38,321 bases of DNA, from assembly GCA_016282855.1 (NCBI GenBank), contig JAEELT010000046.1:1-38321 (forward strand). The letters are read 5' to 3'. Positions 17,207-25,691 of the stretch are shown in pieces. The DNA comes from Clostridiaceae bacterium (GTDB lineage Bacteria; Bacillota; Clostridia; Oscillospirales; Acutalibacteraceae). The translations under genes and the position numbers were made by a program. Below the pieces are notes generated by a model. It was not told the origin of the DNA. It ran no database searches and saw only the letters and a list, made by a program, of their open reading frames with translations. Within the stretch, counting starts at the first letter, position 1, and each line of letters starts with the position of its first letter.

Positions 17207-19660
17207 TTACTGCTCAAAAACATATTCGCCCGGAGCAAGGCGGATTATTGCTTTGCCGTTTTCAACGGTATATCTGCTCTTGGCGACGGTCTTGCCGTTG
17301 GCCTTTATTTTGCCTGTTGTCAGAGGAAGCTCAAGCACGGCAGTGGTACCCTTTGGAACGGAGCATTTATATACAAAACCGTTCTCTGTGGACCACTCGG
17401 ATTTAATCATACCGCTTGCGGATTTATATGAAGCTTTGACAAAGGTTATATTCTTTTGCCCTTCGGGAAGCTCGTCGGGAGTTCTTGTGTCGATTCTCGG
17501 CTGAAGTTTTATGGTTCTGAAGCCGGGTTCTGCGGGCTCAATACCTGCCATAAATCTGTACATCCACTCGCCGATAGCGCCGTAAGCATAGTGATTAAAG
17601 GAGTTCATACCGACATCACCGAAGCCTTTGCTTTTGGTGTAGGAATTCCATCTCTCCCATATGGTGGTGGCTCCCTGATCAACACTGTAAAGCCAGGAGG
17701 GTTCCTTCCTCTGAAGAAGGAGGTTATAGGCGGTCTTATCCTTGCCGTATTTGGAGAGAGCCGGGCAGAGATTATATGTGCCGAGGAAGCCGCAGGAGAG
17801 ACGGTCACCGTTGTCGGCAATCTGCTTCTCAAGCTCATCTGCAACCTGCAGGGCGTAACTCTCGTCAAGCAAATCAAAGGCGAGTGCGATAATCTTGTTG
17901 CACTGCGTTTTTTCGGCAAGCTTTCCGCGCTTCATGAAATGAGCGGTGAAATACTTGTGGGCTTTTTCCCTGAGCTTTTTATAATGCGCGGCTCTGTCTT
18001 CTTTGCCGAGCACATTGCTCACATAAATCATTATATCAAGGTCATGTACAAAGTACGCGCTGGAAATGAATTTATTATCACACCAGTCATAAGCGAGCCA
18101 GTCGCCATAGCGGGGAATCGGGCCGGAATATCCGTATTTTTCAACAAGACCGGCAATGTACTTCTCCATTGAAGCGTAATGCTCGGTGAGTATACGCTTG
18201 TCGCCGTAAGCCATGTACATATTGTACGGTATTATGATGCCCGCGTCACCCCAGGCGCAAGCGTCCTCACTCTGGCAATAGCCTACGCGTGGATTCACAT
18301 CCGCATAGCCGCCCGATTCGCTCTGGGAGTCTCTCATATCCTGCATCCATTTGCGGAAAAATCCGTAAACATCGGCATTGTAGCTTGCCGTAACGCTGAA
18401 AGCCTGGGCATCGCCCGTCCAGCCGAGTCTCTCATCTCTCTGCGGGCAGTCAGTAGGCACGCTGAGATAATTGCTTCTCTGACCCCAGATGATATTTGAA
18501 ATAAGCTTATTGACATTTTCGTCCGAGGTTTCGATTTTGCCGGTTTCTTTAATATCGTTGCCTATTACTTCGCCTGTAATATTGTAAACGGTGAAAGCGT
18601 CATCGGCGCTCAGCTCAATATATCTGAAGCCGAAGAATGTGAATACGGGAGCGTAATCAACCGTCTCTTTATCAGCGAAAACATAGTAGGATTTGGCGAG
18701 AGCGGAGCGGAAATTGATTGTGTAGAGCGAGCCTTCGGGCCCGTCATTCCCTCTGGCCTTTTTGCCGCTGTCATTGAGAAACTCCGCATAGCGGACCTTG
18801 AGCACGCTGCCACGCCTGCCCGATACGCTCAGACGCAGGCGGCCGACTATTTCCTGACCGAGGTCTATGATGAGCTTCTGACCGGTTTTTACCGTTATGG
18901 GATAATCCGGGTTCTCTTCGCTTATGTGTATCTTGCCGTAATAACTGCCGTTGTACTCAACGCCGTCCGCGATGTACATATATTCCGGCTTTCTGCCGAG
19001 GCCTTTTCTGACTCTGATTTCAGGGCCGATAAATGGCGTTACTTCGCCTTCGTACATAAACTTGGAGGCTTTTTTCCAGGAGCTGATATTGAAACCGGGC
19101 ATACTTATCTTATCATAGCCGGTCTTTCTGCCGTCGCGGTATTCGCCATCCCAAATATCGGCAGTGAGTATCGGGCCACCTACCTTCGCTCTCCAGCCCG
19201 TATCGGTTGAGATAACCTCTTTGCCGCCGTTTACAACAGTTGCAATGAACGAGGGAGGATTGTCGCCGTAATACCCGCCGGAAATTCTTCCGCTGTACCA
19301 GCCGGGCGCGACAATGGCGAGAATTCTGTTGCTGCCCTTTACGAGAAGGTCTGATATTTTAATGCCGGTGTAAAGAGCTCTTGTATTATAAGCCGACCAG
19401 CCCGGCTTCATTTCCTCATTACCGGCTCTTTTGCCGTTTATGTAAATATCAACACAGCCGAGAGCGGAAAAATATATCTTTGCGTTATCAATTTTTTTGA
19501 TTTCAAAATCCGCCGCAAACATCGGCAGACCGGATTGTGGAAATAAATCGGTGTGCTGATAAAGAGGAGACCTTCTGGCACTCCAAACAGATGACGATGA
19601 AGAAAAATAAGGCTCATAATCCGTGGTGATGCACACGGCGTTTTTTGAAAGTGAGTTCAT
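17207..19660 (-). CDS. GH78 family alpha-L-rhamnosidase
   Basis: The 817-residue protein shows the bacterial rhamnosidase order. N-terminal beta domains contain ALGCVDIYINGKRAG, MKPGWSAYNTRALY and APGWYSGRISGGYYG. A concanavalin-like segment follows, then the (alpha/alpha)6 catalytic barrel with VPTDCPQRDERLGWTGDAQA, which holds the conserved acidic residues. GSWLYS-like LYSVDQGATTIWERW and NHYAYGAIGEWMYR come near the end, and a C-terminal beta domain closes. No signal peptide is seen, so cleavage of terminal rhamnose is expected in the cytoplasm on imported glycosides or oligosaccharides. AAGGAGG precedes the ATG. It is the last gene of a five-gene minus-strand operon, 12 bases after the glycerophosphotransferase gene. 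Confidence 0.93.
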   Translation of the reverse strand: MNSLSKNAVCITTDYEPYFSSSSSVWSARRSPLYQHTDLFPQSGLPMFAADFEIKKIDNAKIYFSALGCVDIYINGKRAGNEEMKPGWSAYNTRALYTGIKISDLLVKGSNRILAIVAPGWYSGRISGGYYGDNPPSFIATVVNGGKEVISTDTGWRAKVGGPILTADIWDGEYRDGRKTGYDKISMPGFNISSWKKASKFMYEGEVTPFIGPEIRVRKGLGRKPEYMYIADGVEYNGSYYGKIHISEENPDYPITVKTGQKLIIDLGQEIVGRLRLSVSGRRGSVLKVRYAEFLNDSGKKARGNDGPEGSLYTINFRSALAKSYYVFADKETVDYAPVFTFFGFRYIELSADDAFTVYNITGEVIGNDIKETGKIETSDENVNKLISNIIWGQRSNYLSVPTDCPQRDERLGWTGDAQAFSVTASYNADVYGFFRKWMQDMRDSQSESGGYADVNPRVGYCQSEDACAWGDAGIIIPYNMYMAYGDKRILTEHYASMEKYIAGLVEKYGYSGPIPRYGDWLAYDWCDNKFISSAYFVHDLDIMIYVSNVLGKEDRAAHYKKLREKAHKYFTAHFMKRGKLAEKTQCNKIIALAFDLLDESYALQVADELEKQIADNGDRLSCGFLGTYNLCPALSKYGKDKTAYNLLLQRKEPSWLYSVDQGATTIWERWNSYTKSKGFGDVGMNSFNHYAYGAIGEWMYRFMAGIEPAEPGFRTIKLQPRIDTRTPDELPEGQKNITFVKASYKSASGMIKSEWSTENGFVYKCSVPKGTTAVLELPLTTGKIKANGKTVAKSRYTVENGKAIIRLAPGEYVFEQ

Positions 19661-19672
19661 GCTGTTTCCTCC

Positions 19673-21565
19673 TTATTCTTTAAGCGCTTCTAGTATTACA
19701 TGAGCAGTTCTTTCGGTTGACTTGCCGTCAATTTCATTGAAAAATTTGTTTCTGAAGGGTTCAATCTTTTCACGCTCAAAATCGGAATTGATTATTGCTT
19801 TTTCAAGCTCCTGCTGATTGAACACTATCTTGCCCGGGACAAAGGTTTCAAAATCGCAGTAAAAGTCTCTCTCGGATATATACTGGTAAAGGTCATAGGC
19901 ATAAAACAGCATGGGAATGTTGAGAAGAGACGCCTCAAAAACCGTGCTTGAATAATCGGTTATAAGCAAGTCGGTAACAAACAGCAGGTCGTTTATTTCA
20001 TCCTCGAGCGAGAGGTCGATAACCTTCTGCTCATATCCGCTTTCTATCCTGAACTTCTCGGTGCAGAAAGGATGCAGCTTGATTATAACTGCGTAATCGT
20101 CCCCGACGGCGTCTGAAAACCTGCACGGGTCAAAAACGTTCGTCGGATAGAATGCGCTCTTCTGACCGGAGCCCCTGAAGGTCGGGGCAAACATAATGAT
20201 TTTTTTGTCTTTAAGAAACGGGTATTTTGCGTAGAAGCTGTCGGTTGCGTTCTTTCTGTACTCTTCACTGAAAAAAATGTCAGTTCTCGGGATGCCGGTG
20301 GCAAGCACCTTTCTGTCGCTGATTCCGAAGCCTTCGGCATAGTATTTTCTAATACTTCCGGAGCTGACGATGGTGTAATCATACATCCTGTGATTCGGGA
20401 AAGTCTGCCTGGGACCGCCGATTTTGCCGACACGGCTGAATCCGAAGGTTTTGAAAGCTCCGCAGGCGTGCCACAGCTGGAACAAAGTGACATCATCGCG
20501 CTTCTCAACGGTATTCAGCAGGCTGAAATAATCATCAACTATCACAACCTTGCTCGTGGCGTAAAGCTTATAAAACTCCTTCTTTTCTTTCCTCGGTGAA
20601 AACTGGTCAATTTCATTCACCATAAGGAAACGGAAATCTATGTCGTCCCTGTCTTTTATCAGGTCATAAACATACTTCTCGTTACCTCCGAGCTCGTCGC
20701 GCCTGCCGGAGATAAACGAAATTCTGTTTTTAACCACCGGCTTTTTGCAAAGGCGTCTGTAGTATCTGTAAAGCAGCTGTTCCTTATATGTGATAAGCTT
20801 AGTGGCTATCGGCCGGCCCTTAAAGGCGTACTTGAGATAGCTTGCCATATTAGCCTTTATCTGCCCGTTGAGTTCAAAGATAAATCCCTTTCTGGGAATA
20901 TATCTGCGTTTTGTGTTGAGACCGGCGGCGGCAAAAAAGCCGTCGGCAACAAAAAGGGGCAGCAGAAGAATCTCTCCCGTGATAACCATAACAAAAAGAA
21001 TAATCTGCGCAGCAGCCGTTAAAATCTTTTTGAAAATACTGCTTCGCTTTTCGGATATTTCGGTGTGAAGCGTAAGAGAACAGGATTGAGGATTTACCTC
21101 CCACGAATACTTTGTATCGTGGCTTGCGAGCTTCTCCTCTTCATTCTCTTCGTAAGGGTCAGAGTAAACACAGGCACCGTCAAAAAGCCCGCCCGCAAGA
21201 TAAGAGCCATCAAGCTCAGACGGATTTTTTGAAGCGACAGCGGCGGAAACATAAAAGGGAGCGTTTTCCGCGCAGTCATCACTGAAGCTTACTTCAAAAC
21301 TGATTTTAATATCCTCGTCACTTTTTTTAGTGAATATGTATTCAATAAAATATGAATAGGAGAAAATGTGAATCATATCCCCTGCCGCCGTCCTTCTGAA
21401 AGAAGCCTTGGCAAGAACAGGCAGGCGTCTTGTCTCATCCCCTCTGCGGAATAAGATTCTCATTTTCGGATAAAGAGAACCCGAAGGGCAGATAACGGCA
21501 GTATCTATACGGATTTTATTATTGTCAATATTCACATCGTTAAGGAGTAACTTGAAATCTGTCAC
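19673..21565 (-). CDS. CDP-glycerol glycerophosphotransferase-like (TagF/TagB family) enzyme
   Basis: The 630-residue protein has its family-defining C-terminal half at about 270-625. It includes LFQLWHACGAFKTFGFSR, VSSGSIRKYYAEGFGI, TGIPRTDIFF, IMFAPTFRG, IKLHPFCTEKF and LLITDYSSTVFEASLLNIPM. These match Glyphos_transf enzymes that polymerise glycerol- or ribitol-phosphate onto teichoic acids or surface glycans. The first 170 residues are a beta-rich domain, followed by a hydrophobic stretch (about 185-215) that should attach it to the membrane. The start is GTG at 21565, with GGGAGGATC upstream. Its neighbour is a rhamnosidase, and a link to a rhamnose-containing surface polymer is possible but unproven. 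Confidence 0.88.
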   Translation of the reverse strand: MTDFKLLLNDVNIDNNKIRIDTAVICPSGSLYPKMRILFRRGDETRRLPVLAKASFRRTAAGDMIHIFSYSYFIEYIFTKKSDEDIKISFEVSFSDDCAENAPFYVSAAVASKNPSELDGSYLAGGLFDGACVYSDPYEENEEEKLASHDTKYSWEVNPQSCSLTLHTEISEKRSSIFKKILTAAAQIILFVMVITGEILLLPLFVADGFFAAAGLNTKRRYIPRKGFIFELNGQIKANMASYLKYAFKGRPIATKLITYKEQLLYRYYRRLCKKPVVKNRISFISGRRDELGGNEKYVYDLIKDRDDIDFRFLMVNEIDQFSPRKEKKEFYKLYATSKVVIVDDYFSLLNTVEKRDDVTLFQLWHACGAFKTFGFSRVGKIGGPRQTFPNHRMYDYTIVSSGSIRKYYAEGFGISDRKVLATGIPRTDIFFSEEYRKNATDSFYAKYPFLKDKKIIMFAPTFRGSGQKSAFYPTNVFDPCRFSDAVGDDYAVIIKLHPFCTEKFRIESGYEQKVIDLSLEDEINDLLFVTDLLITDYSSTVFEASLLNIPMLFYAYDLYQYISERDFYCDFETFVPGKIVFNQQELEKAIINSDFEREKIEPFRNKFFNEIDGKSTERTAHVILEALKE

Positions 21566-21589
21566 AGCAGATCCTCCCGTAATGATTGA

Positions 21590-22393
21590 TTAAACGCTGA
21601 GCAGCCCTGCATCTACAAGATACTGACCGCCCGTGCAGTACTTTGCCTTATCGCTCGCAAGGAATACAACAAGGTTTGCTGCATCCTCCGGTTCTATCCA
21701 GGGAACGGGCTGAAGGTTGCCCGCGGAACGCTCGGCTATCTCCTGAGGAGTCATACCCTCCATTGCGGCAAGGCCGTCATTCATCGGGGTGTTCACTCCG
21801 GTGGGATGAATGCTTACCACTCTGATATTATATGGAGCGAGCTCAATTGCCCAGGATTTTGTAAGACCTGTCAGGCCCCACTTTGACGCGGCGTAATGCG
21901 AAAGACGGTTGCCGCCTCTCAAGCCCATAACGGAGGAATTGTTTATAATTACTCCGCTCTTTGCTTTTTTCATATAGGGCACTACTCTTCTTGTGACGTT
22001 GAAAGGCCCCTTAAGGTTAATATCTATCATCGCATTCCACTCCGCGTCGGTCATTGTGTCAACCTCGGCATATGCGCAGATACCGGCATTATTGAAAAGA
22101 ATATCTATTTTGCCGAAAGCCTCTATTGCCGCGTTTACAGCCGCTGTGACATCATCATCACTGCGCACATCGCCGGAAGCGATAACAGCTCTTGAGCCGA
22201 GAGCTTCAACCTCTGCTTTGAGGCTTTTAAGCTCATCGCTCGTGCCGAATTCATAGGCGGGATATTCGATTTTTTTAGCTACATCAAAAGCAACTATATC
22301 GGCACCCTCTTTTGCGAGAGCGAGCGCTGTGGCTCTGCCCTGACCGTGCGCGGCGCCCGTAATAAAAGCAACTTTTCCGCTGAATTCACCCAT
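21590..22393 (-). CDS. Short-chain dehydrogenase/reductase, mycofactocin-coupled-SDR-like
   Basis: The 267-residue protein is a classical SDR. The cofactor loop is TGAAHGQGRA (residues 13-22), followed by NNAGI, the catalytic Ser in INNSSVMG, and YAASK with the catalytic Tyr/Lys. After the second strand (IVAFDV) there is an insertion of about 20 residues (YPAYEFGTSDELKSLKAEVE). This insertion and the GQG in the first loop are typical of carveol-dehydrogenase/mycofactocin-coupled SDRs, which hold the nicotinamide tightly; no mycofactocin genes are in the window. Likely substrates are secondary alcohols such as terpenoids, steroids or hydroxy acids. One base separates its stop from the neighbouring CxxC protein gene, so they form a unit. 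Confidence 0.9.
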   Translation of the reverse strand: MGEFSGKVAFITGAAHGQGRATALALAKEGADIVAFDVAKKIEYPAYEFGTSDELKSLKAEVEALGSRAVIASGDVRSDDDVTAAVNAAIEAFGKIDILFNNAGICAYAEVDTMTDAEWNAMIDINLKGPFNVTRRVVPYMKKAKSGVIINNSSVMGLRGGNRLSHYAASKWGLTGLTKSWAIELAPYNIRVVSIHPTGVNTPMNDGLAAMEGMTPQEIAERSAGNLQPVPWIEPEDAANLVVFLASDKAKYCTGGQYLVDAGLLSV

Positions 22394-22394
22394 T

Positions 22395-22964
22395 TCAGTT
22401 TTCCTCCCCTGTCAAGGTTTCGTTTTTGCTCCTGTATCCGTAAAGTTCCTCATCAAGGGGAACTCTCGCTACCGTGTTGAAAAGATTGGTCGCGTACATA
22501 ATGCCCGCAAAGGCTATGAGCTGCACAAGAATCTTATCGCTGTATTTTTCCCTGAGCTTGTCATAAATCTCCTGAGGTATATTGTGCGGGTCTTTGGTGA
22601 TGGCAACTCCGAAATCAATAAGGAGCTGCTCGGTTTCATTCAACTGAAGGTTTTCGGGATCTTCGCCGTTATCAACAAGAATCTTTGTGAAGAAAAGCCC
22701 GCAGATAAGGCAATCGTTGCCCGTGGAGATAGCATATGAAAAAATCTGAAGCGCTCTGTTGCCGAAAACAGGGCAAAGCTCATCATAAAGAGTGTACCAG
22801 TCCATATAGGTCCTGAATGACTGTACATCGTGAAGCAGGGTACGCTTCATGTTTGTGATGCGGCCGTGCTTCTGAATCTGGTCATCATATTCTCTTTTAA
22901 CCTCATCGGATGATGATTCATACTCAGTCATGGGTATAAGAGGCTTGCGTAAAACGTACTTCAT
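22395..22964 (-). CDS. Carboxymuconolactone decarboxylase/AhpD-like CxxC protein
   Basis: The 189-residue all-helical protein has the AhpD-like core VQSFRTYMDWYTLYDEL followed by YAISTGNDCLICGLFFTKIL. The redox CxxC pair of that family is present, but the His that usually follows is replaced by Phe. The second half contains LLIDFGVAITKDPHNIPQEI and ALIAFAG-like LIAFAGIMYATNLFNTVARV, again typical of the family. Proteins of this group are thiol peroxidase partners or lactone decarboxylases. The gene is directly linked to the SDR (one-base gap) and follows the YhhN gene by 12 bases. The reaction cannot be assigned. Confidence 0.8.
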   Translation of the reverse strand: MKYVLRKPLIPMTEYESSSDEVKREYDDQIQKHGRITNMKRTLLHDVQSFRTYMDWYTLYDELCPVFGNRALQIFSYAISTGNDCLICGLFFTKILVDNGEDPENLQLNETEQLLIDFGVAITKDPHNIPQEIYDKLREKYSDKILVQLIAFAGIMYATNLFNTVARVPLDEELYGYRSKNETLTGEEN

Positions 22965-22976
22965 TGTTTTATCTCC

Positions 22977-23696
22977 TTAAATAACATATTTTGCCATAAG
23001 GCCGAAAAGCATCTGGGCAAGAAAGTAGGTGCCGAGATTGATGCTTCTTACGGTCATATTATTGAATCGCTCTTTTTCGAAAAACTCAAGAAGAAGCGAT
23101 GAATCCGAAATAATGAACAGAGCCGGCGCGGCAATGAGAAGCGTTTTTGCCGCAGGGTTTCCGGGGCAGCCCTTAAACGCGAGGCACAGCCCCATCGCAA
23201 ACATACAGGAGATGGCAGCGGCATAAATGCCTATGGGGATAATGGCCTTGCCTGTTTTTACACGCAAAATGAATATCAGGGCAAAGACAAAAATCAGTCC
23301 GCCCGCTGCTCCGAGAGCGAAAACAAGCGGAGAAAAGACATTTCTCGCTTTGATTTCACCGGCGAAAGCAACCATATACAATATGTGCCCGGCGAGGAAA
23401 AACACACCGCCAAGCAAAATAAAAAACGCGGATTTCTTTCTGTCGTTTTTATCTTTTATAAAAGGGTCAAAGGTCAGAAAAATGTCGCCTGCGAGCCCGA
23501 GAGCGAGCGCTGTGACGATAAGGGCGGAAAAAGCCCTGCCCCAAGATGAGCAGGCGGAAAAAATGCCGTTTGCCAGAAACACCGAAGAAGCTGCCATTTT
23601 GAAGGCAAATCCTTTTTTTGTAGCCTGCGGATAACCGGCCTTTATAAACAGGACGGCAAAAACAGCCTCAAAAATAAACAGCAGAATATATATCAC
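22977..23696 (-). CDS. YhhN/TMEM86 family protein (lysoplasmalogenase-like)
   Basis: The 239-residue protein consists of about eight hydrophobic helices. It carries the YhhN family features LALGLAGDIFLTFDP (about 78-92), FLAGHILYMVAF and the C-terminal ISDSSLLLEFFEK. The conserved Asp residues in these motifs form the proposed active site of the family, whose animal members (TMEM86) hydrolyse the vinyl-ether bond of lysoplasmalogens. Plasmalogens are common in anaerobic Clostridia, so a lipid role is plausible. The start is GTG at 23696, with AGAGGGG six bases upstream. It is the first gene of a five-gene minus-strand operon. Confidence 0.85.
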   Translation of the reverse strand: MIYILLFIFEAVFAVLFIKAGYPQATKKGFAFKMAASSVFLANGIFSACSSWGRAFSALIVTALALGLAGDIFLTFDPFIKDKNDRKKSAFFILLGGVFFLAGHILYMVAFAGEIKARNVFSPLVFALGAAGGLIFVFALIFILRVKTGKAIIPIGIYAAAISCMFAMGLCLAFKGCPGNPAAKTLLIAAPALFIISDSSLLLEFFEKERFNNMTVRSINLGTYFLAQMLFGLMAKYVI

Positions 23697-23722
23697 AATT
23701 ATCCCCTCTTCTCTCCGTTTAT

Positions 23723-23751
23723 ATTTTGAAACATTTATCTATTTTTGTCAA
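23723..23751 (-). promoter_or_regulatory. Promoter of the YhhN-to-GH78 operon
   Basis: On the minus strand a perfect TTGACA (23746-23751) is followed after 17 bases by CAAAAT (23723-23728). This lies 27 bases before the GTG start. The -10 matches four of six consensus positions. Confidence 0.55.
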
Positions 23752-23780
23752 GAATATTATAAAGTTTATTTATATAATTG

Positions 23781-23829
23781 CGTCCCGGCCTGAGACGTTC
23801 CCGCAAGTATCTCACCGGGCGTAATTTTT
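23781..23829 (+). terminator. Terminator-like hairpin without an upstream plus-strand gene
   Basis: CG-T-CCCGG-CC-TGAGA pairs with TCTCA-CCGGG-CG (12 base pairs with two bulges, 14-base loop), followed by TAATTTTTTA. It lies between the divergent YhhN and symporter promoters, where no plus-strand gene precedes it. It could end a short RNA or be a relic, and the hairpin itself is clear. Confidence 0.5.
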
Positions 23830-23832
23830 TAC

Positions 23833-23861
23833 TTGATTACGGTGAAATACTGTGATATAAT
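23833..23861 (+). promoter_or_regulatory. Sigma-A promoter of the glycine riboswitch/AGCS transcript
   Basis: TTGATT and a perfect TATAAT are 17 bases apart with an extended -10 (TGATATAAT). Transcription should begin near 23868, just ahead of the riboswitch. Confidence 0.8.
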
Positions 23862-23881
23862 CTCCGAGGAAAAAATAATAT

Positions 23882-24010
23882 GTTCGTATGAAGCATGCAG
23901 AAAAGTACTGCTTGACTGTTTGCTGACGAACTCCGGAGAATTCCGACAAGATCGGATGCCGAAGGGGCAAAGGAGCGGCGCTCTCTAATCTCTCAGGCAA
24001 AAGGACGGAG
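23882..24010 (+). promoter_or_regulatory. Glycine riboswitch (single aptamer with 5' ghost helix)
   Basis: The aptamer runs from 23931 to 24010 and is closed by P1 CTCCG/CGGAG. It contains the conserved gcvT-motif blocks ATGCCGAAGGGGCAA (23956-23970) and CTCTCAGGCAAAAGGAC (23990-24006). Only one aptamer core is present. Instead of a second one, a 6-bp helix GTTCGT/ACGAAC (23882-23887 with 23926-23931) enclosing a small hairpin lies 5' of it, in the position of the ghost aptamer of single-aptamer glycine riboswitches. It precedes a terminator hairpin and a sodium:alanine/glycine symporter gene, a known genetic context of this class. Confidence 0.93.
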
Positions 24011-24036
24011 GTATTGAGAAATCATCATGTATTCTT

Positions 24037-24067
24037 GAAGTCAGCAAGCGATTGCCGGCTTTTTTTG
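24037..24067 (+). terminator. Riboswitch expression-platform terminator
   Basis: AAGTCAGC and GCCGGCTT (24038-24045 and 24054-24061) form a hairpin with one A-C mismatch and one G-U pair. Its eight-base loop is followed by a run of T ending at 24066. It lies about 34 bases before the symporter ATG. Its left arm can instead pair with 23918-23927 (ten pairs including one G-U), which offers an antiterminator. Confidence 0.75.
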
Positions 24068-24100
24068 TTTTTACGCCTTATACGGGCAGAAGGAGAAGCC

Positions 24101-25621
24101 ATGTTTGAAAACATTTTATCAGTAATTGAAAAAGTGAATAATGCAGTCAACGGCATAGTATGGGGCTGGCCTGTTATTATTCTTATTCTCGGCACAGGCA
24201 TCATTCTCACCGTAAGAACAAAAGTTCTTCAGATTACTCATTTCCGCGAGTCTCTCGCCACAACCATCATACCCACGCTCAAAGGGCTCGGAAAGAAAAA
24301 AGAAAAAGACAGCAGAGTAAACTCCGTTTCGCAGTTTGAAGCATTCTCAACAGCCATTTCAGGCACCGTCGGCACAGGCAACATTGTTGGCGTTGTTTCC
24401 GCCATACTCACCGGCGGCCCCGGCGCAGTTTTCTGGATGTGGGTCTCTGCTTTTTTCGGTATGGTTACAAACTACGCGGAAAATGTGCTCGGACTCTACT
24501 TCAGAAAAAAAGATAAAAACGGCAATCTCTCCGGCGGTGCATTTTACTACATCGCATACGGCCTTAAATGGAAATGGCTCGGCTACGTTGCCGCAGTATT
24601 CTGTATGCTGGCGGCCGTAGGTATGAGCGGAGTGCAGACAAACAAAATATCCGGCACACTTTCCGAGGCGTTTTCACGCGCTACATCCTCACAGAATACA
24701 GCAACAGTCAAGTTCATAGTAGGTATTATAGTTGCCGTGATGACAGCAGTCGTAATAATCGGCGGCATTAAGCGAATAGGCAAGGTTGCTTCAATGCTTG
24801 TGCCTTTTATGTCGCTGCTCTTTATCATTATGTCAATTATCGCAATAGTTATCCATTTCAAAAATATTCCTTCCGCCCTATCGCTCATTTTCACCAAAGC
24901 TTTCAACTTCAAATCCGCAGGCGGCGGTATTCTCGGCTACGGCTTTTCGCAGGTAATCAGAAAAGGTATGGCAAGAGGCGTTTTCTCAAACGAAGCGGGT
25001 CTGGGCTCCTCCGTTATTGCACACTCCGCTTCTGAAACAAGAGAGCCCGTCAAGCAGGGCCTGTGGGGCGTGTTTGAAGTGTTTTTCGACACTTTCATCA
25101 TCTGCACTCTTACCGCTCTTATGTTCCTTACAAGCTTTGATCTGAAAGGCCTCTCCTCGGATCTTGAAGACAGCATAATGTCCATGAATATGTTTTCAAA
25201 CACTTTCGGCACCTTCGGCACGGCTGTGTTCTCCGTAATACTTCCGCTCTTTGCCTTCACCACGGTTATCGCCTGGTCATACTACGGCGAAAAGGCCACA
25301 GAATTTGTTTTCGGCTCACTTAAAGAAAGCAAACGCAGGTTTGCAGTCGCAGTATTCAAGGTGGTTTATGTGGTGCTGATCGCGGTTTCATCTCTTATAA
25401 AGAGCGACCTGATCTGGGCAGTGGACGATACATTCAACGGCCTTATGGCACTGCCGAACCTTATTTGTGTTATTGCGCTGAGCGGCCTTGTGGTAAAAAT
25501 CACCTCCAACTATTTCGCCCGTAAAAAAGGAGAAAACGCAGAGCCGATGCTCTCTGCTTATCCGGAGCTTAACGATGAGTTTAAAGAAGATATTCAGACG
25601 GCCAATGAAGAAATGAAATAA
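24101..25621 (+). CDS. Sodium:alanine/glycine symporter (AGCS family)
   Basis: The 506-residue membrane protein has the AGCS signatures GIILTVRTK near 30, SQFEAFSTAISGTVGTGNI (about 78-96), GGPGAVFWMWVSAFFGM, FSNEAGLGSS and AWSYYGEKA, with about 11 helices. AGCS transporters import alanine, glycine or related amino acids with sodium. The frame is open back to 24014, but that part overlaps the riboswitch and terminator. The ATG at 24101 with AGGAG eight to ten bases upstream is the real start. The glycine aptamer immediately upstream implies glycine as substrate or signal. It is transcribed alone and ends at a hairpin terminator. Confidence 0.95.
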   Translation: MFENILSVIEKVNNAVNGIVWGWPVIILILGTGIILTVRTKVLQITHFRESLATTIIPTLKGLGKKKEKDSRVNSVSQFEAFSTAISGTVGTGNIVGVVSAILTGGPGAVFWMWVSAFFGMVTNYAENVLGLYFRKKDKNGNLSGGAFYYIAYGLKWKWLGYVAAVFCMLAAVGMSGVQTNKISGTLSEAFSRATSSQNTATVKFIVGIIVAVMTAVVIIGGIKRIGKVASMLVPFMSLLFIIMSIIAIVIHFKNIPSALSLIFTKAFNFKSAGGGILGYGFSQVIRKGMARGVFSNEAGLGSSVIAHSASETREPVKQGLWGVFEVFFDTFIICTLTALMFLTSFDLKGLSSDLEDSIMSMNMFSNTFGTFGTAVFSVILPLFAFTTVIAWSYYGEKATEFVFGSLKESKRRFAVAVFKVVYVVLIAVSSLIKSDLIWAVDDTFNGLMALPNLICVIALSGLVVKITSNYFARKKGENAEPMLSAYPELNDEFKEDIQTANEEMK

Positions 25622-25632
25622 CAAAATAATAA

Positions 25633-25666
25633 AAGCAGCTCACAGAAGCAATTCCGTGAGCTGCTT
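25633..25666. terminator. Intrinsic terminator between convergent transporter genes
   Basis: An 11-bp perfect stem (AAGCAGCTCAC / GTGAGCTGCTT) with a 12-base loop is followed on the minus strand by TTATTATTTTG. On the plus strand it is followed by AATTTAT. It serves the end of the second GPH gene well and the symporter gene less strongly. Confidence 0.8.
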
Positions 25667-25691
25667 AATTTATACAGCTGACTTTTGGGAG

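Noticed and set aside
23882-23931. First aptamer of a tandem glycine riboswitch
   Set aside because: None of the conserved aptamer blocks are present, only a short closing helix and a small hairpin, so it is a ghost helix.
24014-24101. N-terminal extension of the AGCS symporter
   Set aside because: It would translate the end of the riboswitch and the terminator hairpin; homology and the ribosome-binding site begin at 24101.
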